A stretch of DNA of 64,000 nt from NCBI GenBank assembly GCA_019454225.1, contig CP075370.1, forward strand, positions 2,222,001-2,286,000, in the 5' to 3' direction. Position numbers and translations under genes: made by a program. Source of the stretch: Paracoccaceae bacterium (GTDB taxonomy: Bacteria > Pseudomonadota > Alphaproteobacteria > Rhodobacterales > Rhodobacteraceae). The notes beneath the pieces were generated by a model that saw nothing but the letters and a program-made list of their open reading frames with translations, was not told where the DNA came from and did no database searches. Below, piece after piece: positions 56,167 through 64,000 of this stretch (position 1 is its first letter; each line of letters begins with the position of its first letter).

Positions 56167-57804
56167 TCACTGCCCCGACAGGATGCGCAAGACCATTTCG
56201 CCCGCCTCGATCCGCGCGCGGCGGATGATGCGGTCGATCCCGGCCCGTTCGTCGGGCGTGAAGGGCAGCGGCCCGGGCGGGCCGGAACCCGGCGGCAGAA
56301 GGCGCGCGGGGTTCAGCCCGGCGTCTGCCAGGAACGCCTCGATCTTCCAGGTGTTCGAGGCGAAGGCATGGAACGGCAGGCGCAGCAGGCAGGCCAGCGT
56401 CACGGCGTGGAAGCGGCCGGTGACCATGCGTTCATGGCGCGCGAGAAAGGCCATGAAGGCCGCCAGGTCGCGCACCGGGCCGCGCGGGACGGCTTCGAAC
56501 CCGGGGCGGGCGCCCGCGCCTGACGGGATGCCGCGCAGCACCTGCATGCGGCCTTCGGCGTCATGCTTCATCGACCACAGCGGGCCGCCCGTTGCCCGCG
56601 CGATGCGGTGCAGGGCCGGATTGTCCGCCTGCAGGACGGAATCGAGCACGACCGTCCCCTGCGCCCCGCCGCGCCGGGGCAGGTATTCGAAGTGCTGGCA
56701 CAGCGAAAGATCGGGGGCGAGGGTCACCGGAAGCCCCCGCTCCCGCGCCCAGGCCGCCGACGCGCCCTCGCGCACCCAGATGTGGCGGAAGGCGCGCAAG
56801 TCCGTGACAAGCGCATCGTCGTTGCCCTGCAGCGTGGCATTGATCAGCCAGGCAGGCTTGCCCGCCGCATGTGCCAGAGGGCCGAGCGCGGCCAGCGACC
56901 GGGCGCGACGGCTGCTGCTGTGGATCGAGCCCTCGCCGTTCACCACGACGGCGTCGGCGGCGTCGATGGCGGGGCGGGTGCCGGGGTCGGTCAGGGCATC
57001 GCTGGTCACGTGGTGGCGCCAGCCGATGGCGATGCCCGCGTCGCCGAACAGGCTGTCGATGGCCTTGCTGACGGCGGTGCAGCCGTAATGACCCACCGCG
57101 CCGGTGTCGTTGAACAGCGTGACCCGGATCCGCGGCGGGGATTTCGGTGCCCAGGCCGTGGCGGGCAGGTCGTGGGCATCGGCGAAGCGGCGGAACACCG
57201 TGTCGGCCGCCTGCGCCCGCCGCAAAAGTTCGGCGAGGATGCGGCCGGGCAGGGTGCCGTCGGCCTCGATCCGGCGAAGGCGCGCGGACAGGTTGGCCAT
57301 CGTGTCGCCCGCCCCGATCTCGAACCAGCGCAATCCGTCGTGGAGGTTGAGATCGCCCCGCGGACGACCGAGCGGCTGGTGAAAGGCACCCCGCGCAAGG
57401 CGTTCGGTCTCGCCCAGCCGAAGGGTTGTCATCACGGAGGATACCGCCAGCGCGGCGCTGCGTGTCATCGGGTCGGGGTGATGGTCGGCCAGCGTGTCGC
57501 AGGCCGACACCAGCCAGCGGCTGTCCAGGTCGCGGATCATGCGGTCGCCGTGATGGTTCCACAGCGCCTGAAAGCGAGCGGCCGCGGTTCCGCTGTCGAT
57601 GCCGCGGCGCAGGCAGACGATCAGCGCGGCGTGATACAGCCAGACCAGCGGCCGGCCGTCGAATGCCCGCGCCAGTTGCGCGATCTTGCCGGGCAGGGTG
57701 GTCTGGTCATGCGCCGCGTCGCCGGCGGGCGCGTCGACGACCTGGCGGAACAGGGCCGGATCGTCCGGGGCGTGCCGTGTCAGGATGTCGCCATAGTCCG
57801 CCAT
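56167..57804 (-). CDS. Polysaccharide pyruvyl transferase family protein with extra N-terminal domain
   Basis: A 545-residue protein. The C-terminal 300 residues match the pyruvyl transferase (CsaB/WcaK-like) family: LFNDTGAVGHYGCTAVSKAI, VVVNGEGSIHSSSRRA, WLINATLQGNDDALV, HIWVREGASAAWARERGLPV and ERMVTGRFHAVTLACLLRLP. These add a pyruvate ketal to glycans. The N-terminal 190 residues form a helical domain (RWLVSACDTLADHH, RLGETERLARG) that aligns with the left-edge gene of this window. Soluble, so probably cytosolic on a glycan intermediate. Confidence 0.85.
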   Translation of the reverse strand: MADYGDILTRHAPDDPALFRQVVDAPAGDAAHDQTTLPGKIAQLARAFDGRPLVWLYHAALIVCLRRGIDSGTAAARFQALWNHHGDRMIRDLDSRWLVSACDTLADHHPDPMTRSAALAVSSVMTTLRLGETERLARGAFHQPLGRPRGDLNLHDGLRWFEIGAGDTMANLSARLRRIEADGTLPGRILAELLRRAQAADTVFRRFADAHDLPATAWAPKSPPRIRVTLFNDTGAVGHYGCTAVSKAIDSLFGDAGIAIGWRHHVTSDALTDPGTRPAIDAADAVVVNGEGSIHSSSRRARSLAALGPLAHAAGKPAWLINATLQGNDDALVTDLRAFRHIWVREGASAAWARERGLPVTLAPDLSLCQHFEYLPRRGGAQGTVVLDSVLQADNPALHRIARATGGPLWSMKHDAEGRMQVLRGIPSGAGARPGFEAVPRGPVRDLAAFMAFLARHERMVTGRFHAVTLACLLRLPFHAFASNTWKIEAFLADAGLNPARLLPPGSGPPGPLPFTPDERAGIDRIIRRARIEAGEMVLRILSGQ

Positions 57805-57821
57805 GGCGCCCCCGGCCCGTC

Positions 57822-57986
57822 TCAGACCATCCGCTCGATCAGGATCGTGAGGAAAACCCCGGCCAGCGCGAAGGCGATGGCGAAACCCGCGGCGTATTGC
57901 AGCTGGTCCAGCCGCCTTCCGCCACGGCGCCGGGCCAGCATCGCGCCGTAAAGGGCGCCACCCGCCAGTCCTGCCAACACGATCAT
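57822..57986 (-). CDS. Small membrane protein
   Basis: A 54-residue protein with two hydrophobic helices (MIVLAGLAGGALYGAMLA and YAAGFAIAFALAGVFLTILI) separated by a basic loop RRRGGRRLDQLQ. I recall near relatives in Rhodobacter and Paracoccus next to similar genes. The ATG at 57986 (MIVLAG) fits better than the one at 58010. Function unknown. It lies 17 bases from the pyruvyl transferase gene in one operon. Confidence 0.78.
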   Translation of the reverse strand: MIVLAGLAGGALYGAMLARRRGGRRLDQLQYAAGFAIAFALAGVFLTILIERMV

Positions 57987-58034
57987 CGCACGTCCTTCCG
58001 CCCTGCCCATGACGACAGGCGGTCGGGACGCGCG

Positions 58035-59402
58035 TCAGGACCGCCGCGCCAGTGCCGCGATTTCCCGTGCGCGCGCGCGCACCTGATCATCCGAGCCGAA
58101 GCCATAGCGTGCCCACCCCGAACTGTCGAGGCGCAGCGCGTCGGCCTCGATGCGGCGGTCCATGTGGTCCATCGCCTCGGCCTTCATCATCAGGAGCGTC
58201 GCCATCAGCGCCGCATTCTCGGCCCGCGCGACCACGGGGATCGCGCTGTCGATCAGTTGCGCGGCGCCCGCATGGTTGCCGCGCGTCAGGGCATGGGCTG
58301 CAAGCTGCATCGAGACATGCGCGCGGTGCACCTCGCCGCCCGGCAGGCCGTCCCAGATGCGCCCGGCCTCGGCAAAGGCGGCAACCGCCGTGTCGGGATC
58401 GCGCCCGAGGGTCAGCCGCCCCAGCGCGAAATGGCTGAGCGCAAGGCGCGAGTCGGTCCAGCCCTGGGCGCGGGCGATGGCCAGCGCCTGCCGCGCCGCC
58501 GCCTCGCGTGCCGGGATCGGCGCCCGGGTGCTGAGCGCGCTTTCGATCTGGTTGATCCAGACGCGCGGCGTCGGCCCCGCGCCCTGCGGCGCGTGGCCCC
58601 GGCCTGCGGGGTTCAGCCGGTCCAGGATGGCGGGCAGGCGGCGTGCCACCTCGTCCTCGGACATGCCCGACCGCAGGTCGCGGTCGTAGTAGGCCCGCAG
58701 GATCAGCATGTCGAAGCCGGTCAGCGCGCTGTGGAAATTGTCGTCGTTGAAGACGCTGTCGGACAGCCGGTAGAGGTCGTTCAGCGGGCCGAGCGCCTGT
58801 GCCAGTTCCTCGTGCAGGCAGTCGCGCGCCTCTTGCGCCGATCCGTCCGAAGGGATGAAGATGGACACCCGTTCGCGCCGGGCAAGCGTGGTCCAGTCGG
58901 TCGCGGGGGTGTTGCGGGCCTGCTGGAACTCGGACCAGCCCGAAACGCGCGGGATCACGAAACAGGCGACATTGGCATAGGTTGCCTGGATGCGGCCGCG
59001 CGGCACGAACTCGATGGTGATCTCGGCCTCGCCCCCGGCAACTTCCGAGATGTCGATCCCCGCCTCGCTGCGCAGCCGGACGATCAGGCGGCCGAGGTCG
59101 GTGGCGGCCGACGCCGGGACCGGCCCGGCCGTGCGCAGCCGGATCGGGCCCTCGAAGCGGCTGAACCGGGTGATCGTGCGTCCGCTTTCCATGCGGAAGG
59201 CAAGGTCGAGGAAGTCCCGCGCGATATCGGCGTTCGCCCGTGCCGGGGCCGCGCCGGGCCTGGTGCCGAAGTTCCGCACCGCGGCGGGCATCTGGGCCGA
59301 GGCCGACAGCGCCAGCCGCGACTGGTTCATGGAAACCTCGGCGCCCGGCGTCGGCACGCACGCGGTCAGGACGCAGAGCGACAGGACGGCAGTCAGGCGC
59401 AT
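58035..59402 (-). CDS. DUF2927 lipoprotein
   Basis: A 455-residue exported lipoprotein (lipobox LTAC, Cys15). The DUF2927 domain is seen in DIARDFLDLAFRMESGRTIT, RLIVRLRSEAGIDI, YANVACFVIPRVSGWSEFQ and DCLHEELAQALGPLNDLYRL with SDSVFNDDNFHSALTGFDM, a zinc-peptidase-like HEE block. The C-terminal part is helical, TPR-like (RQALAIARAQGWTDSRLALS). It is likely an outer-membrane or periplasmic protease-like factor; activity unproven. First gene of the run that ends with the P450. Confidence 0.87.
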   Translation of the reverse strand: MRLTAVLSLCVLTACVPTPGAEVSMNQSRLALSASAQMPAAVRNFGTRPGAAPARANADIARDFLDLAFRMESGRTITRFSRFEGPIRLRTAGPVPASAATDLGRLIVRLRSEAGIDISEVAGGEAEITIEFVPRGRIQATYANVACFVIPRVSGWSEFQQARNTPATDWTTLARRERVSIFIPSDGSAQEARDCLHEELAQALGPLNDLYRLSDSVFNDDNFHSALTGFDMLILRAYYDRDLRSGMSEDEVARRLPAILDRLNPAGRGHAPQGAGPTPRVWINQIESALSTRAPIPAREAAARQALAIARAQGWTDSRLALSHFALGRLTLGRDPDTAVAAFAEAGRIWDGLPGGEVHRAHVSMQLAAHALTRGNHAGAAQLIDSAIPVVARAENAALMATLLMMKAEAMDHMDRRIEADALRLDSSGWARYGFGSDDQVRARAREIAALARRS

Positions 59403-59861
59403 GTCATGCGGCCTTCCGGCATGCGGGCCGGGCGCGGGAATTCAGGGTCATTGTCAGGTCCGTGGGCAGCTTCGGGGCAGCATCTGGCAGCGGTGTCAGA
59501 CAACATCGGGCAAGTGTCGGGATAGGGGCGTTCCGGTGTCAATCTTGCGGAATCGGCCGGGCCGGGCCCGGTCTAGCCTTGGGGGCGGTGGCGGGGGTGC
59601 ATCGCCAGATGTGGCAGCACGTCATCACGAAGTATGTCAGAATATTTCACGAATCCGAATCGCGTGATCGAATTGTGTCGAGATCAAGGCAATCCGGTGG
59701 CGGGGGCGTGGAACCTCTTGCCCGATTCTCTCAATATTGCGTGCTGCTTGCGGGGCGTTCTTCACATCCCGCTGAGGCGATCGCGAAACCCGGTCTTGCA
59801 CGGATCGTACAATCCGCGCCAGCATCCGGCAGCCGCTCCAGCCACCCGCCGAAGGTATGCC
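59403..59861. other. Intergenic region, no gene recognised
   Basis: A 459-base gap between the divergent DUF2927 and GNAT genes. It contains a lower-GC patch at about 59620-59690 (AATATTTCACGAATCC), unusual for this genome. The frame on the plus strand upstream of the GNAT start is open from 59634 but is not family-like. No dyad or known operator was recognised. Confidence 0.4.
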
Positions 59862-60320
59862 ATGTCTCGCTCCGCCGTTCCGCTGACGCTACGCCCCATC
59901 GCTGCCGCGGACCGCGACGACTGGGCACGGCTCTGGACCGGATACCTGGACTATTACGAGACCCGCGTGACACCCGAGGTCTATGACAGCACCTTCGCGC
60001 GCCTGCTGTCCGGGGGCGCGGGCGAGTTCCGGGGTCTTCTGGCACTTTCCGAAGGCCGGGCCGTGGGTCTGGTGCATTTCCTGTTCCACCGCCATTGCTG
60101 GAAGATCGAGAACGTCTGCTATCTGCAGGACCTGTTCACCGACCCCGAGGTTCGGGGGCTGGGCGTGGCCCGGGCGCTGATCGAGGCGGTCTATGCCGCC
60201 GCCGATGCCGAGGGGGCACCCGCCGTCTACTGGCTGACGCAGGAATTCAACTATCGCGGCAGGATGCTCTACGATCAGGTCGGCATCAGGACGCCGTTCA
60301 TCCGCTACAACCGGCGGTAG
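59862..60320 (+). CDS. GNAT-family N-acetyltransferase
   Basis: A 152-residue acetyltransferase. The acetyl-CoA loop is YLQDLFTDPEVRGLGVARALIEAVY (V-x-x-x-x-RGxGxA type), and YWLTQEFNYRGRMLYDQVG near the end is typical of the GNAT C-terminus. The ATG at 59862 (MSRSAVPLTLRPIAAADRDD) is chosen. Acceptor unknown. Confidence 0.9.
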   Translation: MSRSAVPLTLRPIAAADRDDWARLWTGYLDYYETRVTPEVYDSTFARLLSGGAGEFRGLLALSEGRAVGLVHFLFHRHCWKIENVCYLQDLFTDPEVRGLGVARALIEAVYAAADAEGAPAVYWLTQEFNYRGRMLYDQVGIRTPFIRYNRR

Positions 60321-60369
60321 GGTCGGGCCGGTCGTGCCATCGGAAGCGGCCCGCGCCGGCGATCCGCCG

Positions 60370-61230
60370 TCAGCGCCCCGCGCGGGCCATGAAGGCAAGC
60401 CGCTCGAACAGGTGGACGTCCTGTTCGTTCTTCAGCAGCGCCCCATGCAGTTTCGGCAGTGCCGATTTCGCGTCGCGCTTCAGGTCTTCGGGGGCCAGAT
60501 CCTCGGCGAGCAGCAGCTTCAGCCAGTCCAGCACCTCGGAGGTCGAGGGTTTCTTCTTGAGCCCCGGCGTCTCGCGGATCTCGAAGAACTGGGTCAGCGC
60601 GGCGGACAGAAGCGCATCCTTGATCCCCGGGAAATGCACCGCGACGATGGCGCGCAGCGTCTCCATGTCGGGGAAGCGGATGTAGTGGAAGAAGCAGCGC
60701 CGCAGGAAGGCGTCGGGCAGTTCCTTTTCGTTGTTCGAGGTGATGATGACAACCGGGCGGTGGCGCGCGCGGATCGTCTCGCCGGTCTCGTAGACGAAGA
60801 ACTCCATGCGGTCGAGTTCCTGCAGCAGGTCGTTGGGAAACTCGATGTCGGCCTTGTCGATCTCGTCGATCAGCAGGACGACCCGGCCGGGCGCCTCGAA
60901 GGCCTGCCAGAGCTTGCCCTTGCGGATGTAGTTGGCCACGTCATGCACCCGCGCCTCGCCCAGCTGGCTGTCGCGCAGGCGGCTGACGGCATCATATTCA
61001 TAAAGCCCCTGCTGCGCCTTGGTGGTCGACTTCACATGCCACTCCAGCATCGGCAGACCCAGCGCGGCAGCGACCTGCCGCGCCAGTTCGGTCTTGCCGG
61101 TGCCCGGCTCGCCCTTGACCAGCAGCGGCCGCTCCAGCGCCACGGCCGCATTCACCGCCACCGTCAGGTCGGGCGGCGCGACATAGGCGGCGGTCGAGGC
61201 GAATTTCATCGGAGTCTCAATGCTCTTCAT
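60370..61230 (-). CDS. MoxR-family AAA+ ATPase
   Basis: A 286-residue AAA+ ATPase. Walker A GEPGTGKTELA (about residues 40-50), Walker B VLLIDEIDKAD, sensor 1 VVIITSNNEKELPDAFLRRC with the Arg finger. A second ATG at 61209 (MKFASTAAYVAPPDL) gives the more typical MoxR start. MoxR proteins act as chaperones with VWA proteins; the likely partner is the gene at 54951-56135. It is on the same strand but three genes and a GNAT gene intervene. Confidence 0.92.
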   Translation of the reverse strand: MKSIETPMKFASTAAYVAPPDLTVAVNAAVALERPLLVKGEPGTGKTELARQVAAALGLPMLEWHVKSTTKAQQGLYEYDAVSRLRDSQLGEARVHDVANYIRKGKLWQAFEAPGRVVLLIDEIDKADIEFPNDLLQELDRMEFFVYETGETIRARHRPVVIITSNNEKELPDAFLRRCFFHYIRFPDMETLRAIVAVHFPGIKDALLSAALTQFFEIRETPGLKKKPSTSEVLDWLKLLLAEDLAPEDLKRDAKSALPKLHGALLKNEQDVHLFERLAFMARAGR

Positions 61231-61378
61231 GGTTGTGACCCGGCCGGTCTAGCAAGCGCCGCAATTCGTCGCAACCGCTAGTGACAAGCCAACCGCCATC
61301 CGCTAGAGACGCGCCCAACAGGAGCGTGTCATGACAGCAAGCCCCCTGTCGGCACGGCCCGGCGATCAGGAGATAGCG

Positions 61379-61801
61379 ATGAAGGCCGAAGTTTTCCTTC
61401 CCGACGATTACCGCCCCGCCGAGAACGAACCTTTCATGAACGAACGGCAACTGGAATACTTCCGCCGCAAGCTGATGATCTGGAAGCAGGAACTTCTGAG
61501 CCAGTCGGCCGAGACCATCGACAACCTGCAAGACAGCGCGCGCAATGTCCCCGACATCACCGACCGCGCCTCCGAGGAAACCGATCGTGCCCTCGAACTG
61601 CGGACCCGCGACCGGCAGCGCAAGCTGGTCGCCAAGATCGACGCGGCCCTGCGGCGCATCGAGAACGGCGAGTATGGCTATTGCGAGGCGACCGGCGAGC
61701 CGATCAGCCTGAAGCGTCTGGATGCGCGCCCGATCGCCACGATGACTCTGGAAGCGCAGGAAAAGCACGAGCGGCGCGAACGGGTGCACCGCGACGACTG
61801 A
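61379..61801 (+). CDS. dksA: RNA polymerase-binding protein DksA
   Basis: A 140-residue DksA protein that binds RNA polymerase with ppGpp. The coiled coil has MNERQLEYFRRKLMIWKQEL, the tip DITDRASEETDRALELR with the D-x-x-D-x-A motif, and the C-terminal EYGYCEATGEPISLKRLDA. The zinc finger is degenerate with a single Cys, a known alphaproteobacterial form. AGGAG lies before the ATG at 61379; a further ATG at 61331 is less likely. Confidence 0.93.
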   Translation: MKAEVFLPDDYRPAENEPFMNERQLEYFRRKLMIWKQELLSQSAETIDNLQDSARNVPDITDRASEETDRALELRTRDRQRKLVAKIDAALRRIENGEYGYCEATGEPISLKRLDARPIATMTLEAQEKHERRERVHRDD

Positions 61802-61872
61802 GCGCGCGGGATGCGGGCGAAGACACATGCGCCGGGCCCGTGCGGTCCGGCGTTTTCGTTGCGGAGGATGCG

Positions 61873-63090
61873 ATGGGGCTGAGCGGGGCCGAGGTCACGG
61901 TGCTGGGCGCGGGCATCGCGGGGCTGGCGGCGGCCCGCGCCATGGCCCTGCGGGGCGCGCGCGTGACCGTGCTGGAGCAGGCGGACGCCATCCGCGAGGT
62001 CGGCGCGGGCCTTCAGGTCAGCCCCAACGGCGCGGCGGTGCTTCGGGCGCTTGGCCTTGGCCCGGCGCTTGAGACCGCAGGCCTGCGGGCGCAGGCGGTG
62101 CGGCTGATTGACGGCCTGTCGGGGTCGCAGGTGCTGCGCCTGGACATCGCCCGCGATCCCGCCGGTCCGGGCTATCACCTGATCCACCGGGCGGACCTGA
62201 TCGCCCTGCTGCTGGATGGCGCGCGCGCGGCGGGTGTCGAGCTGCGCCTGCTGCAACGGGTGGACCGCGTGGAGCTTTCGGGTGACCGGCCCCTGCTGGC
62301 GATGGCGCAGGGGGCGCAGATGCGGCCTGACCTTCTGATCGGGGCGGATGGCCTGCATTCGCGGGTGCGGGCGGCGCTGAACGGCGGCGTGGCCCCGTTC
62401 TTCACCTTCCAGATTGCCTGGCGCGCCACGATCCCCGGCGATCCTGCCGATCCGGCCGAGGCCGAGGTTCACATGGGGCCGGGGCGCCATCTGGTCAGCT
62501 ACCCGCTGCGCGGCGGCACCCTGCGCAACATCGTCGCCGTCGAGGAACGCCGCCGCTGGGTCGAGGAGGGCTGGTCGCTGCGCGACGATCCAATGGAACT
62601 GCGGCTGGCCTTCGAAGGCTTTGCGCCACGGGTGCGCGGCTGGCTGGACGCGGTTCAGGATGTCTGGCTCTGGGGCCTGTTCCGGCATCCGGTGGCGAAG
62701 GCCTGGCACGACGGCGGGCGCGTCGCGATCCTGGGCGATGCCGCGCATCCCACGCTGCCCTTCCTGGCGCAGGGGGCGAACATGGCGCTCGAGGATGCCT
62801 GGGTGCTGGCCGATTGTCTTGACCGGCATGACGACCGCGCCAGCGGGCTGGCGGCCTATCAGGCCGCGCGGGCGGCGCGGGTGGCGCGGACGGTTGCCGC
62901 CGCCGACGCCAATGCCCGCAACTATCACCTGCGCGCGCCCTGGCGCGGGATCGCGCATCTGGGGCTGCGGGCGGCCGGGGCGATGGCGCCGGGCGCGGTG
63001 CTGGGGCGGTTCGACTGGCTCTATGGCCATGACGTGACGCGGGGCGCGCCTGACCCTCAGGCGTCGAGCCGCACCCAGACCGGCACGTGA
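61873..63090 (+). CDS. FAD-dependent aromatic monooxygenase-like protein
   Basis: A 405-residue group A flavin monooxygenase. Motifs: VLGAGIAGLAAARAMALRGA (GxGxxG), the middle LLIGADGLHSRVRAAL (DG) and VAILGDAAHPTLPFLAQGAN with MALEDAWVLA (GD). It resembles salicylate- and hydroxynicotinate-hydroxylase-type enzymes. The ATG at 61873 (MGLSGAEVTV) is chosen; GGAGG precedes it. The last 34 bases overlap the converging xthA. Substrate unknown. Confidence 0.88.
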   Translation: MGLSGAEVTVLGAGIAGLAAARAMALRGARVTVLEQADAIREVGAGLQVSPNGAAVLRALGLGPALETAGLRAQAVRLIDGLSGSQVLRLDIARDPAGPGYHLIHRADLIALLLDGARAAGVELRLLQRVDRVELSGDRPLLAMAQGAQMRPDLLIGADGLHSRVRAALNGGVAPFFTFQIAWRATIPGDPADPAEAEVHMGPGRHLVSYPLRGGTLRNIVAVEERRRWVEEGWSLRDDPMELRLAFEGFAPRVRGWLDAVQDVWLWGLFRHPVAKAWHDGGRVAILGDAAHPTLPFLAQGANMALEDAWVLADCLDRHDDRASGLAAYQAARAARVARTVAAADANARNYHLRAPWRGIAHLGLRAAGAMAPGAVLGRFDWLYGHDVTRGAPDPQASSRTQTGT

Positions 63091-63842
63091 TCCGACGGCT
63101 TGTCGCCCGCGCGCACCCCCCGGTCGATCCCGGCATCGGTCATCAGGTCGGCCGCCTGCGGCGACAGCAGCAGATGGTCGATGCGGATGCCGTTGTTCCG
63201 TTCCCAGGCACCGGCCTGGTAGTCCCAGAAGGTGAACAGCCCGGCCGATTCATCCCGCGTCCGTATCGCGTCGGTCAGGCCAAGATGCTGCAGGCGGCGC
63301 AATGCCGCCCGGCTTTCGGGCAGGAACAGCGCATCGTTCGTCCAGGCGTCGGGCCTTGCGGCATCCTCGGGCTGGGGAATCACGTTGTAGTCGCCCGCCA
63401 GAACCAGCGGTTCCTCGGTCGCCAGCAGGTCACGCGCCCGGGCCTGCATCCGCGCCATCCACGCCAGCTTGTAGTCATATTTCGGCCCCGGGGCCGGGTT
63501 GCCGTTGGGCAGGTAGAGCCCGCAGAGGCGGACGGCCCGGTCACCGATCACCGTCGCCTCGATCCACCGCGCCTGTTCGTCGTCCCCGTCGCCCGGCAGG
63601 CCGCGCGTCACATCCTCAAGCGGCAGGCGCGACAGGATCGCCACGCCGTTGAAGGCCTTCTGCCCATGCGTCTCGACCCGGTAGCCCAGCCTCTCGAACA
63701 CTTCGCGCGGGAAATCCTTGTCCTGCGACTTGATCTCCTGCAGGCAGACGGCATCGACATCGGCGCCCTCGTTCGCCAGCCAGCGCGGCAGCGCCTCGAT
63801 CCTGGCCTTGATGCCGTTGATGTTGAACGTCGCGATCTTCAT
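63057..63842 (-). CDS. xthA: Exodeoxyribonuclease III
   Basis: A 261-residue AP endonuclease/exonuclease in base excision repair. MKIATFNINGIKARIEALPR begins the fold, with the metal Glu in VCLQEIKSQDKDFP, NGVAILSRLP, LAGDYNVIPQPEDA (DxN) and the C-terminal GIRIDHLLLSP and KPSDHVPVW (His-Asp). The ATG at 63842 is chosen. It converges with the flavin monooxygenase gene. Confidence 0.95.
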   Translation of the reverse strand: MKIATFNINGIKARIEALPRWLANEGADVDAVCLQEIKSQDKDFPREVFERLGYRVETHGQKAFNGVAILSRLPLEDVTRGLPGDGDDEQARWIEATVIGDRAVRLCGLYLPNGNPAPGPKYDYKLAWMARMQARARDLLATEEPLVLAGDYNVIPQPEDAARPDAWTNDALFLPESRAALRRLQHLGLTDAIRTRDESAGLFTFWDYQAGAWERNNGIRIDHLLLSPQAADLMTDAGIDRGVRAGDKPSDHVPVWVRLDA

Positions 63843-63953
63843 GACGCCGAGCCTAGCCGCGCGCCGCGCGGAATGCCAGTGCGGGCCGCTGCCAACTTCC
63901 TGCCGCATTGCCCGGCCATCCTTGCCGCGCCTGTTCCAGCCCGGAGACCTGTC

Positions 63954-64000
63954 ATGCGCCGTGTCGTCGCCCCGGTGATCGCCGCCCTTCTTGCCATGCC
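63954..64000 (+). CDS. Start of an exported protein, cut by the window edge
   Basis: An ATG with GGAGA seven bases before it opens a frame reading MRRVVAPVIAALLAM, a signal-peptide-like start. Only 15 codons are visible, so nothing can be said of function. Confidence 0.5.
   Translation, partial: MRRVVAPVIAALLAM

Overview
The window is a GC-rich chromosomal segment from an alphaproteobacterium, almost certainly Rhodobacterales (a Rhodobacter/Gemmobacter/Tabrizicola-like Rhodobacteraceae). This rests on fabF-mltG followed by a complete RcGTA-type gene transfer agent cluster, the pgk-fda-ftsB-pdhA-pdhB-pdhC order with a lipoyl domain on PdhB, a one-cysteine DksA, and a DddP-type DMSP lyase. I see no tRNA, rRNA, CRISPR array, insertion sequence or integrase.

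Layout. 1-3.7 kb: a gene running off the left edge, a GT2-like glycosyltransferase, a decayed remnant and prfC, all on the minus strand. 3.9-6.7 kb: a secreted RTX calcium-binding protein and an NTF2/SnoaL-like gene with an alphaproteobacterial LexA-box-like site. 6.8-9.2 kb: fabF-mltG. 9.4-23.4 kb: GTA genes g1 to g15 on the plus strand, densely packed, with a leader that carries a CtrA-like site and a terminator-like hairpin. 23.5-31 kb: cysE, then the convergent glycolysis/pyruvate dehydrogenase block. 31-38 kb: two tandem cyclophilins, tyrS, anmK, acnA and a DUF1223 protein. 38-43 kb: an LpxL-like acyltransferase, a DMT transporter, fliG, a small Cys-containing exported protein and purB. 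43-47 kb: TetR regulator, dddP and a DUF3445 haem-type protein. 47-53 kb: a second RTX protein, glnB-glnA and a split nnrE/nnrD pair. 53-59.4 kb: one minus-strand run, DUF2927 lipoprotein > small membrane protein > polysaccharide pyruvyl transferase > VWA > DedA > P450. 59.8-64 kb: GNAT, MoxR ATPase, dksA, flavin monooxygenase, xthA and a gene running off the right edge.

How parts work together. The GTA block encodes packaging (TerS-like, TerL), a head (portal, protease, HK97 capsid), connectors and a short siphovirus-like tail with a peptidoglycan hydrolase and a giant host-recognition protein, with no lysogeny genes. The minus-strand central block leads from triose phosphates to acetyl-CoA; acnA adds a TCA step. 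glnB-glnA is the nitrogen assimilation pair. Two RTX proteins, a glycosyltransferase and a pyruvyl transferase point to a modified cell surface.

Least explained items: a helical domain shared by the left-edge gene and the N-terminus of the pyruvyl transferase; 332 bp almost identical between pdhB and pdhC; several palindromic operator candidates (pdhA, fda, acnA); and a P450 lacking the usual I-helix acid/Thr pair.
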